Shown here: positions 26,109 to 34,546 of the stretch, one piece after another
How positions within the stretch are numbered: position 1 is the first letter of the stretch
Layout: the number at the start of each line of letters is the position of its first letter
Source of the DNA: CAZVRZ01 sp964629965
Lineage (GTDB): Bacteria; Chloroflexota; Anaerolineae; Anaerolineales; UBA4823
NCBI GenBank assembly: GCA_964629965.1
Contig: CAZVRZ010000040.1
Location: forward strand, 1 to 37,617
Length of the DNA: 37,617 nucleotides
Reading direction: 5' to 3'
Program-made: the position numbers and the translations under genes
Notes under the pieces: generated by a model
Told to the model about the DNA's origin: nothing
The model's database searches: none
Seen by the model: only the letters and a program-made list of their open reading frames with translations

Positions 26109-29100
26109 ATGCTTGTCGAGACGTTGTTAGCAAAAACATTGGATGCCAGCCTGGGGATGCTGGCGGGTTTTGGTTTGAAGAAGGCGGGCGAACTGCGCGA
26201 CCTGCTGCTAGACACGCCAGAGCCGCGCCAGTTGGCCTTCGAGGCGGCCTGGAAGAAGGCGGCGGAAACGGTGAGCGACCCGGGGTTGAAAGAACTGCTC
26301 GAGCACCAGCCCTTCCACGAGCAGGTGTCTGCGGCGCTGCTGGACGAGTGGAATGTGCTGGATATCAAGGCGGTTGCCAAAGACTGGCAGGGCGTGCTCA
26401 GCCGAGAGCAGGCTCGCCTGCTAGAAGATTTCGTGCGCAAGCTTTGGGAACTGCTGCTGGCAGACAAAACCTGGGGCGAGGTCTTGCAGCGCTATCACAC
26501 CCTGCGCTTTGAGGAGCAGACTCTGGCAGCGCTGAAGCAGCGCAACCTGCCGGAAGACGACCGCCAGTTGGTGCAGTATATCAGCCGGGTGATCCAGGGG
26601 AACGTGATCACGGTGCAGGCGAGGGATATCTATGGGCGTTATGTGAACATTGCCGATGTGGTCAATCAAACTGATGCGTCGCAGACCGTTGAGGGCGATA
26701 ACCGCGGCGCAGTGGTGCAGAACAACCAGGGCTTTTTGGTGCAGATCGTGCAGAATTTTGTGCGCGAGAATCCGGGTGTTTCCGTCGAGAGCATCCAGCG
26801 CCAGGTGCGGCAGTACGTGAACTGGCTGGATGAGAATTTCAAGGACATCGTGGTCAAAGGCATTAAGCGCAAGGACAGCGAGATCGTTCATTTGCCACTG
26901 GAACAGGTTTTTGCGCCGTTGGAAGGCGAATACCAGGAAACTCTGGGCAAGGCGACGGAACCCCCTAAACGCACCGGCGCTCGCCAGGCACCTGAAGAAC
27001 AAGAGAATCGCTCGGTGGTGCTCCCTTTGCACCGGGCGTTGAGCCTGGGAAACCGCATCGTGATCACCGGCGGGCCGGGCTGCGGCNNNNNNNNNNAGCA
27101 CGGTTTTGATCTACCTGGCCTGGAAGCTGGCGCATGCCTGGAAGGATGGTGCGGATGGTGAGGCGCGCACCATCCTTGGCTTTGAAGGCCCGCTGCCGCT
27201 GCCGGTGTACCTGCCGCTCAGCCAGTATGCCCGTTACCTGCGCGACCTGCCTGCGGGTACCGAGAGCCGCAAGAAACGGCTGGACTATTTTATCGCCGAT
27301 TACATGGCGCAGCGGCACCAGACCACGGACCTGGAGCGCACGATTGGATTTATCTCCCACCTGCTGGAAAAGGAAGAAAACCTGCTGGTGCTGCTGGATG
27401 GATTGGACGAAGTACCCACGGTGACCGAGCGCGAGCAGGTCAGCCAGGCGATCGAGGATCTGGTTTCGGGGCGCCAATTCCTGCGGGTGGTGGCCACCAG
27501 CCGCACGGCGGCGTTTACCGGGAACGTGGTCTTGGGGGCCCAATTCAAGCACCTGCGCGTCCTGCCGATAAAAAGCGAGCACGTTGAAAGGATCGTGCGC
27601 GCCTCGTACCGCTGCATCTATGGGGGCAGCGAAACGCTGGCGAAAGAGAAGGCCGATGAGATGCTGGAGCAAATTGAATCGGTCGAAGCCCAGCGAAAAG
27701 CGCGCATGGGGGAGCAGTACGAGCGCCTGGTGGATTCTCCCCTGATGGCGCGTATTTTTCTAATCATCCATCACGGCGAAGCGCACCTGCCCGAGCAGCG
27801 CGCCGAGCTGTACAAGAAAGCGGTGGAAGTGATGCTGCGCCCCGATTACGCGGTCGATAAACGCGTCACCCAGGAGATCGAGCGCCGCATCGGGGAAAGC
27901 CCCAATGTGAGCCTGGGAATGCACCAGCACCTGGCTTTTCAGATGCATTCCCTGGGCAAGGAGCAGGGTCGTGAGATCTCCGAAGAAGCGCTGCGCGATA
28001 TCCTGAGCCGTGATCTCACCTTTGCCCCGCACGTGGATAACCTGGTCGATGAAGCCACCGAGCGCGGCACGCTGTTGGAAAAGCGCGATAAGGTGTTTCG
28101 CTTCCAGCATCTCTCCTTCCAGGAATACCTGGCCGGGCGCGCCCTGGTGCAGACGCTGCACGAACCGGGCAAGATTGCGGAATTCTTCGAGAAAGGACCG
28201 GTTTTGGACAGTTGGTGGCGCGAACCGGCGCTGCTGATGGCGGGTTATCTGAACATGGAAGCGGTCGAGCGCCTACCGGCATTGCTGAGCCGGTTGGCAG
28301 GCCTGGACGAACTGCCCGGCGCAGAAAAACTGCCGGTGGATACCCAATTGGCGATGGCTGAGATGGCTGCGGCCGCTTACCTGGAATGCATTCCGCGCCC
28401 GGCGCACCTGGCTGGGCCGCTGCAGGAAAGGCTGAAAGCGCTGACCTGGCTTTCGCAAGGCACACCGCTGCGCCGCGCCGAGGCGGCCGAGGTGCTGGAG
28501 CGCCTGGGCTGGCAGCCGGAAGACCTGCACACGTTTGTAGAGATACCCGGCACACATGTATGGATTGGCAGGTATCCGGTGACCAACGGGCAGTATGCGC
28601 GCTTTGTGGAAGCCGAGGATTATCTGCTGCCAAAATATTGGCAAGGGTTCCCCAAGTATGCTGAGCTGCCTGAACATAAACTATTGGGGCAGTGGGGAGA
28701 AGAAGGCTGGCAATGGCTGCAAAAGGCGCTGCAGGATAAGGATTATTCGCCGGACGGGAAGCGGCTGTATCCCCGGTATTGGGAAGATGGGCGTTTTGGC
28801 AAAGCGCGGCCGTCTGCGCCGGTGGTGGGGGTGACCTGGTACGAGGCGAATGCCTACTGCCGGTGGGTGCAGGAGCATTGGGCAGAACAGCCGGAGGGCC
28901 GTGAGAACGCGAACTTGAAACCGCGGGAAGTGCGCCTGCCGCTGGAGCGCGAGTGGCTTGCTGCGGCGGGCGGGGCTGCCGGCGAACGCTATGCCTGGGA
29001 CCGGGGCAAGGCAACCACGGAAACAGCCAAGATCGTGAAGCGCGCCAATGTAGACGAGAGCGGCATTGGGCGCACCACGCCGGTGTGGACCTACCCTCTG

Positions 29101-29313
29101 GGCGCCAGCCCGTTGGGGGTTTGGGACCTGAGCGGCAACGTGTGGGAATGGCAGGCGAATTACCGAAACAAGGATCATGATTACCTGGCTTTGCGCGGTG
29201 GCTCGTGGGACTACTCTCTTAGGAGCGCTCGCGTGGGCGGGGGCCACTACTTTCACCCGGGCATCAGTTGGAACTACAACGGGTTTCGCCTGGTCGTCTC
29301 CCAGGGCTCTTGA
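26109..29313 (+). CDS. DGR-diversified NACHT NTPase with C-terminal FGE/C-type-lectin-fold domain
   Basis: The target of the retroelement, about 1065 residues if the 10-N gap (27087-27096) stands for one codon. Residues 1-230 are an uncharacterised, mostly helical region with an Asn-rich stretch (about 160-205). A pre-NACHT segment follows (VRQYVNWLDENFKDIVVKGI). The NACHT NTPase has Walker A GGPGCG-[K]-STVL (321-331), Walker B LLVLLDGLDEVP (423-434), RVVATSRT, and the helical-domain motif FRFQHLSFQEYLAGRAL (about 661). Residues 808-1065 form a formylglycine-generating-enzyme-like domain (VEIPGTHVWIGRYPVTNGQY, WYEANAYCRWV, VRLPLEREW, WDLSGNVWEW, LRGGSW, NGFRLVVS). The FGE catalytic cysteine pair is absent, so it should be a binding domain, not an enzyme. 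Codons from 1024 to near the end are the variable repeat. By family analogy it is a signalling or defence receptor; the ligand and effector are unknown. Confidence 0.9.
27087..27096. other. Assembly gap inside Walker A (10 N)
   Basis: Ten Ns split the NACHT gene and put its halves in different frames. The left side ends GGPGCG exactly at a codon boundary and the right side starts STVL at a codon boundary. A Walker A GxxxxGKS/T needs one Lys between them, so the real gap is most simply 3 nt. Ten Ns is a common placeholder for an unknown gap size. Confidence 0.8.
29185..29300 (+). repeat. DGR variable repeat (VR)
   Basis: The 3' end of the target gene. It aligns without gaps to the template repeat at 30897-31012 (offset 1712). 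There are 16 mismatches in 116 bp, at 29209, 29212, 29215, 29216, 29219, 29225, 29240, 29245, 29248, 29251, 29252, 29260, 29261, 29264, 29267 and 29275. Every one is opposite a template A; 8 are A to T, 6 A to G, 2 A to C. The final 25 bp are identical, as expected for an initiation-of-mutagenic-homing site. Further A-only differences at 29184, 29301, 29304 and 29305 suggest the homology may extend slightly at each end. Confidence 0.97.
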
Positions 29314-29338
29314 ATCTCTGTTTTCTGCCTGCTGCTTT

Positions 29339-29400
29339 CTGCGCGCTGCAGCGCAGTTGGGCAGGTTTGTGCGGCGGGTAGGCCGCGGCCCGGTCTGCCC
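29339..29400 (+). other. Hairpin cluster just downstream of the VR
   Basis: CTGCGC (29339-29344) pairs with GCGCAG (29351-29356). GGGCAG (29359-29364) pairs with CTGCCC (29395-29400), enclosing GCGGC / GCCGC (29371-29375, 29382-29386). In the Bordetella phage DGR a hairpin or cruciform just after the VR promotes homing. These begin about 34-39 bp past the VR, so the role is plausible but unproven. Confidence 0.45.
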
Positions 29401-29404
29401 GCTT

Positions 29405-29429
29405 CCCCCCGCAAGGGGGGCGTTTTTTT
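29405..29429 (+). terminator. Rho-independent terminator between target gene and RT
   Basis: CCCCCC (29405-29410), loop GCAA, GGGGGG (29415-29420), then CG and TTTTTTT (29423-29429). The GNRA tetraloop and T-tract make a strong terminator 92 bp after the target-gene stop. Expression of the RT may therefore depend on read-through or its own promoter. Confidence 0.75.
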
Positions 29430-29466
29430 ACGCCAGCCTGGCGTGTTTCTTGCAACCTCAGCAGGG

Positions 29467-30537
29467 ATGAAGACGTACAGGAATTTATACCCGCAAGTGT
29501 GCGATTTCTCCAACCTGTATTGGGCCTATCGCGCCGCACGCCGCGGCAAGCGCAAGCGGCCCGAGGCGGCCTCTTTCGAGATGGTGCAGGAAGAGGAACT
29601 GCTGGCCCTGCAGGAGGAGCTGCGCTCCTTCAGCTACCTGCCGGGCGCTTACCGCAGCTTCTATATCCACGATCCCAAGCACCGCCTGATCAGCGCAGCG
29701 CCCTTCCGCGATCGCGTGGTACACCATGCGCTGTGCCGGGTGATCGAGCCGCTCTGGGAACAGCGTTTCATCTTCGATAGTTATGCCAACCGCCCGGGCA
29801 AGGGCACCCACCGGGCGCTGGACCGCTGCCAGGAGTTTTCCCGGCGCTATCCTTACGTGCTCCAGTGCGATGTGCAGCAGTTCTTTCCGTCCATCGACCA
29901 TGCGGTCTTGCAGGCCGAGTTCCGCCGCCTGATGCGCGATGCCGGCGTGCTCTGGCTGTGCGAGCGCATCCTGGAGAGCGGCGCCGGGCTGCACAGCGCA
30001 GAAGCCGAGCTGGTGCATTTGCCCGCAGAAGATCCCCTGGCTGCCATGCGGCCGCGCGGATTGCCGATAGGCAACCTGACCAGCCAGTTTTGGGCCAACG
30101 TTTACTTGAACGGTTTCGACCACTTCGTCAAGCGGGAACTCAAATGCCCGGCCTACTGCAGGTACGTGGACGATTTTTTGCTTTTTTCTGCCGATAAGCG
30201 CCAGTTGTGGGCCTGGCGTTCGGCCATGATCGAATACCTGGCCGAACTGCGCCTGAAGCTGCACGAGGAACGCGCCCAGGTTTACCCGGTGCAGACCGGC
30301 ATTCCGTTCCTGGGATTTCGGGTCTACCCGGATCATCGCCGCCTCAAGCGGCGCAAGGTGGTGCAGTTCCGGCGCAAGCTGCGGGGGATGCTGGCAGCTT
30401 ATGCCCGGGGCGAGCTGAACTTGCCCGATTTTGAAGTCCGTCTGCAAGCCTGGATCAATCACGTGCGATACGGCAACACCTGGGGACTGCGGCGCTCGGT
30501 CATGGATTTTACCTTGCCGCGGCGAGAGGCTTGTTAG
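29467..30537 (+). CDS. DGR reverse transcriptase
   Basis: A 356-residue reverse transcriptase that would copy the template RNA into adenine-mutagenised cDNA. Visible RT blocks include FRDRVVHHALCRVIEPLWEQ and FIFDSYANRPGKGTHRAL (RT1-2 region), YVLQCDVQQFFPSIDH (block 3, first catalytic Asp), and GLPIGNLTSQFWANVYLN (block 4; LPIGNLTSQ at residues 199-207 is characteristic of DGR RTs). Block 5 is YVDDFLLF (233-240, catalytic D235 D236), and GIPFLGFRVYP follows. There is no maturase or endonuclease domain, arguing against a group II intron. The ATG at 29467 follows AGCAGGG; an upstream ATG at 29443 lacks family-like sequence. Its stop codon overlaps the start of the Avd gene by 1 nt. Confidence 0.95.
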   Translation: MKTYRNLYPQVCDFSNLYWAYRAARRGKRKRPEAASFEMVQEEELLALQEELRSFSYLPGAYRSFYIHDPKHRLISAAPFRDRVVHHALCRVIEPLWEQRFIFDSYANRPGKGTHRALDRCQEFSRRYPYVLQCDVQQFFPSIDHAVLQAEFRRLMRDAGVLWLCERILESGAGLHSAEAELVHLPAEDPLAAMRPRGLPIGNLTSQFWANVYLNGFDHFVKRELKCPAYCRYVDDFLLFSADKRQLWAWRSAMIEYLAELRLKLHEERAQVYPVQTGIPFLGFRVYPDHRRLKRRKVVQFRRKLRGMLAAYARGELNLPDFEVRLQAWINHVRYGNTWGLRRSVMDFTLPRREAC

Positions 30538-30878
30538 TGCAGTCTTCCCCGCTTTACACCCAGACCTACGACCTGCTGCTGTGGCTGATCCCACAGGCGC
30601 AGAAGTTTCCCCGGGTTCACCGTTTCACCCTGGCGGAACGCATCCAACGCCTGGCGATGGATTTCCAGGATTGCCTGGTCGCTGCCGGGAAGTCGCGTGG
30701 CGTTCACCGGCGCGAGCTGTTGCAGCGGGCAGACGTACACCTGGCGCAGCTGCGCACCTGGGTGCGGCTGGCGCGCGACCTGGAATGCCTGTCGCTGCGC
30801 CAGTATGAACATGCAGCCGGTTTGCTCACGGGCGTGGGAAACTTGCTGGGCGCCTGGTTGAAGGATGTGATGAATTGA
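30537..30878 (+). CDS. avd: Avd-like DGR accessory protein
   Basis: A 113-residue helical protein of the four-helix-bundle family that includes Avd (and 23S rRNA intervening-sequence proteins). Avd is a basic pentamer that binds the RT and the template RNA and is needed for mutagenic retrohoming. Family features seen are YDLLLWLIPQAQKFPRVHRF near the start, ERIQRLAMDFQDCLVAA, LQRADVHLAQLRTWVRLARD and the ending GVGNLLGAWLKDV. Basic residues are frequent. I place the start at GTG 30537, which overlaps the RT stop (TAGTG) and indicates coupling; an in-frame TTG lies 6 nt upstream. The TR starts 18 bp after the stop. Confidence 0.9.
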   Translation: MQSSPLYTQTYDLLLWLIPQAQKFPRVHRFTLAERIQRLAMDFQDCLVAAGKSRGVHRRELLQRADVHLAQLRTWVRLARDLECLSLRQYEHAAGLLTGVGNLLGAWLKDVMN

Positions 30879-30896
30879 AGGTACAGGCCAGAAAGA

Positions 30897-31012
30897 CTGG
30901 CTTTGCGCGGTGGCTCGTGGAACAACAATCATAGGAACGCTCGCGTGGGCGAGGGCAACAACAATCACCCGAACAACAATTGGAACAACAACGGGTTTCG
31001 CCTGGTCGTCTC
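30897..31012 (+). repeat. DGR template repeat (TR)
   Basis: A non-coding copy of the VR with 30 adenines, 16 of which differ in the VR. Read in the VR frame, the variable codons are almost all AAC or AAT (NNNH, then NNNHP, NNNW, NNNGF). Random change at the A positions of AAY can reach many amino acids and never creates a stop codon, the standard DGR design. The last 20 bp (30993-31012) are invariant. It lies after the Avd gene, giving the order VR-RT-avd-TR. Confidence 0.97.
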
Positions 31013-31117
31013 ACAAATTCGCCTGCCGGCAGTGCGGTCTGCTGAAGATGCAGCCGCCGAGGTAATTTGGCTGGCCTGAAACCTGGCTGCGGCTGGCGTG
31101 CGCCGGGCCGAAGATCG

Positions 31118-31169
31118 AACCCCCTGCCCGTTTCAGTAGCCTGGCGGCGACCATCCGGGCGGGGGTTTT
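31118..31169 (+). terminator. Possible terminator at the end of the DGR transcript
   Basis: AACCCCCTGCCCG (31118-31130) pairs with CGGGCGGGGGTT (31156-31167) with one bulge, across a 25-nt loop, and TTTT ends at 31169. It lies about 105 bp after the TR and may end the template RNA. The rest of 31013-31233 shows nothing else recognisable except the promoter below. Confidence 0.45.
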
Positions 31170-31194
31170 CCTATCTGCGCAAGCTCCGGCGGCG

Positions 31195-31203
31195 TGATAA
31201 AAT
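31195..31203 (+). promoter_or_regulatory. Extended -10 promoter of the small CxxC gene
   Basis: TGATAAAAT (TGn plus TAAAAT) lies 30 bp before the ATG at 31234. GAAAGGAA follows as ribosome site. Confidence 0.4.
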
Positions 31204-31233
31204 CGGAATATCTATCCAGGTGAAAGGAACATC

Positions 31234-31533
31234 ATGGGTATCCTTAAGAAGATCGCCAAATTATTTTCCAATTCCGCGCCGGCGGGATACGAATATCGCT
31301 TCGAGGTGCGCTGTAAGCGCTGCGGCGAGGTCATCCCGGTGCGCGTCAACCTGAGCAATGATTTGAGCGTCGAATACGGTGAAAAGGCCACCGATGTTAC
31401 CTATCGCTGCCGCAAGATCGTGATGGGAGAGAAGCGCTGCTACCAGCAGATCGAGTTGATCATGAAATTCGACAGCCGCCGCCAGTTGATCGACCGGCGC
31501 ATCGTGGGCGGCACGTTCACGGACGAGGAATAA
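31234..31533 (+). CDS. Small cysteine-motif protein of unknown function
   Basis: A 99-residue protein. RCKRCGEVIPVRVN contains a CxxC, and a second cysteine pair is more widely spaced (YRCRKIVMGEKRCYQQ). The four cysteines could bind one zinc ion, but the second pair has C-x8-C spacing, unlike a standard zinc ribbon. The N-terminus is an amphipathic basic helix (GILKKIAKLFSN), which might touch membranes. I do not recognise a named family. It has its own promoter and ribosome site (GAAAGGAA) and converges on the dehydrogenase gene 17 bp away. Confidence 0.75.
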   Translation: MGILKKIAKLFSNSAPAGYEYRFEVRCKRCGEVIPVRVNLSNDLSVEYGEKATDVTYRCRKIVMGEKRCYQQIELIMKFDSRRQLIDRRIVGGTFTDEE

Positions 31534-31550
31534 GCCGGCTCAGCGCGTTT

Positions 31551-32543
31551 TCAGGAAGTCTGGGCGTATACTTCGGGGTTGGCGCAGTGGGGCAGCCGCT
31601 TGCCTTTCAGCCCGGCGATCAGGTTCTCGGCAGCCATCCAGGCCATTTTGCTGCGCGTTTCGCGGCTGGCGCTGGCAATGTGGGGCGCCATGAGCAGGTT
31701 GTCGAGCGTTAGTAAGGGACTGTCCAACGGGATGGGTTCTGGCTCGGTGACATCCAGGGCAGCGTAGGCGATCTGGCGAGCGGCGAGCGCCTGGTAAAGC
31801 GCCTGCGGGTCGACCACGCCGCCGCGGGCGGTGTTGATCAGGATGGCGCTGGGCTTCATCTTCGCCAGTGTTTCCCGGTTGATCAGGTGATAGGTGTCCT
31901 GGTTGAGGGGGGTGTGCAGTGTGACGAAATCGGATTCTTTCAACAAGGTATCCAGGTCCACGGCCTGGGGTTGGGCGGGCGGCCCGGCCGGAGCGGGCTG
32001 GGCGCTGGGGTCGTAGTACAGGATGCGCATTTTGAAGCCTGCGGCGCGGGCAGCGACTGCTCGCCCGATGCGCCCAAAGCCAATGATGCCCAGCGTGGCC
32101 CCGGCGATATCGGCGCCCAGCAGCAGCGAAGGCCCCCAGGTCTTCCATTTGCCGGCGCGCACGTAGTTGTCGCCTTCCACCACGCGCCGGGCAGCGGCCA
32201 TGAGCAGCGCAAAGGCAAAATCGGCGGTCGAGTCGGTCAGGATGCCGGGCGTGTTGCCGACCGGGATGCCGCGCCGGGTGGCGGCGGGCAGGTCAACGTT
32301 ATCGACGCCCACGGCGTGGTTGCTGATCACTTTCAACTGCGGCCCGGCCGCGTCCATCAGCTCGCCATCGATGCGGTCGGTGAGCAGGCAGAGCAGGCCG
32401 TCCATTCCCTGCACCTGCTGCAGCATGTTCTGGCGGGAAGGGGGCAGTTCATCCTGCCAGACCACCGCCTGGCAGAATTCCTGCACGGGCTGCAAGCCCC
32501 GGGCGGGGATCAGGCGGGTGACGAAAACTTTGGGTTTGTTCAT
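31551..32543 (-). CDS. D-2-hydroxyacid dehydrogenase (glyoxylate / hydroxypyruvate reductase type)
   Basis: A 330-residue NAD(P)-dependent D-2-hydroxyacid dehydrogenase, closest in pattern to glyoxylate reductase / D-glycerate dehydrogenase. It starts PKVFVTRLIPARGL. VISNHAVGVDNVDLPAATRR and IPVGNTPGILTDSTADFAFA are typical of GyaR/GRHPR proteins. The nucleotide-binding loop is LGIIGFGRIGRAV, the catalytic Arg is in LINTARGGVVD, the Glu in DVTEPEPI, and the catalytic His in MAPHIASAS. The ATG at 32543 has a perfect AGGAGG ribosome site; the frame remains open upstream but without homology. It is last in the minus-strand cluster after lysK, but is probably not part of that pathway. Confidence 0.92.
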   Translation of the reverse strand: MNKPKVFVTRLIPARGLQPVQEFCQAVVWQDELPPSRQNMLQQVQGMDGLLCLLTDRIDGELMDAAGPQLKVISNHAVGVDNVDLPAATRRGIPVGNTPGILTDSTADFAFALLMAAARRVVEGDNYVRAGKWKTWGPSLLLGADIAGATLGIIGFGRIGRAVAARAAGFKMRILYYDPSAQPAPAGPPAQPQAVDLDTLLKESDFVTLHTPLNQDTYHLINRETLAKMKPSAILINTARGGVVDPQALYQALAARQIAYAALDVTEPEPIPLDSPLLTLDNLLMAPHIASASRETRSKMAWMAAENLIAGLKGKRLPHCANPEVYAQTS

Positions 32544-32574
32544 AATGCCTCCTGGCTTGGGATGTCCGATAAGC

Positions 32575-32629
32575 AGGGCGAAGCGTGTTTCGGGCGCTGC
32601 CTGGTATCCTTGGCGTAACTGCTTCGCCC

Positions 32630-32630
<1 letters not shown>
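32575..32630. repeat. Long-loop inverted repeat between lysK and the dehydrogenase
   Basis: AGGGCGAAGC (32575-32584) is perfectly inverted as GCTTCGCCCT (32621-32630), with 36 nt between. The right arm touches the lysK stop codon. Without a T-tract it is not a clear terminator. It may be an extragenic palindrome or an mRNA-stability element. Confidence 0.5.
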
Positions 32631-33711
<1,081 letters not shown>

Positions 33712-33712
<1 letters not shown>

Positions 33713-34533
33713 TATTGGATGACAGTTCCCTGGCCTTGCAGCGCGGCGCGGATGGGTTGGGCGGTGCGCCCATCGGCGATGATCACCCGCCCCACGCCGC
33801 CTTGCAGCGCTTCTTCGGCCCCCAGCACTTTTTTCTTCATGCGGCCCTGGGCGATCTCCAATGCCTCGGGCAGGCGGGCGCGCGGCAGGGCAGTGATCAG
33901 GCTGCTCTCGTCTGGGAAGCTGCGCAGCAGGCCCGGCACAGCGGTCAGCAGCAGCAGGGTTTGGGCTTGCAAGGCCACCGCCACCATGGCCGCGGCCCGG
34001 TCGGCGTCTACGTTGAGCGCCTGGTTACCCGTGCTGAGCGCCATGGGGGCGATCACCGGGGTGTAGCCGTTGTCCAACAGCAGGTGCAGCAGGCCGGCGT
34101 TGACCTGCTCAATCTTGCCGGTGAAATCGTCCCGGATGATGCGGCGCTTGCCGTTTTCCACGCTTTGCACGGTCTCTTTGCGGTTGGCGAGCAGCAAGCG
34201 CCCGTCCAGCCCGCTCAGGCCCAGCGCATTGACGCCCTGGGCGTGCAATTGTTCCACCAGCAGCGTGTTCACCTTGCCGTTGACCGCCATGGTGAAGATC
34301 TCGAGCGTGCGCCGGTCGGTGTAGCGCGAAGTGAAGCCGGAAGGGGAGGTGATAAAACGCGGCGGGTAGTTGAGCGCCTCGCCGAGCTGGTTGGCCTCGG
34401 CGGAGCCGCCATGCACCAACACCAGCCTTTCGCCCTGCGCCAGCAGGCCGGCTGCATCCTGGCAGATGGCGGCGAAATCCACGCCTTCGGTTCCGCCCAG
34501 CTTGACCACAATGATATTCGAATGGGTGCTCAT
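33712..34533 (-). CDS. lysZ: [LysW]-aminoadipate / glutamate kinase (LysZ)
   Basis: A 273-residue amino-acid kinase-fold enzyme that phosphorylates the LysW-bound aminoadipate or glutamate side chain. It starts with IIVVKLGGTEGVDFAAIC; LVLVHGGSAEANQLGEAL is the substrate/phosphate loop. The LysZ-type block GFTSRYTDRRTLEIFTMAVN and VNTLLVEQLHAQGVNALGLS follow. NVDADRAAAMVA and MKKKVLGAEEALQGGVGRVI complete the fold. It resembles ArgB but is of the carrier-dependent type. It sits 13 bp after lysY and overlaps lysK by 1 nt. Confidence 0.93.
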
Positions 34534-34546
34534 GAAATCTCCCTTT

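Noticed and set aside
26109..27161. Two separate genes or a frameshifted pseudogene at the NACHT locus
   Set aside because: The frame change coincides exactly with the 10-N gap and both flanks continue one P-loop; this is an assembly placeholder.
28537..29313. Active formylglycine-generating enzyme (sulfatase modifier)
   Set aside because: The fold matches, but the catalytic cysteine pair near the C-terminus is missing and the region is the DGR variable surface.
29467..30537. Group II intron or retron reverse transcriptase
   Set aside because: There is no maturase or endonuclease domain and no intron RNA was seen. The block-4 motif LPIGNLTSQ, the Avd neighbour and the TR/VR pair identify a DGR.
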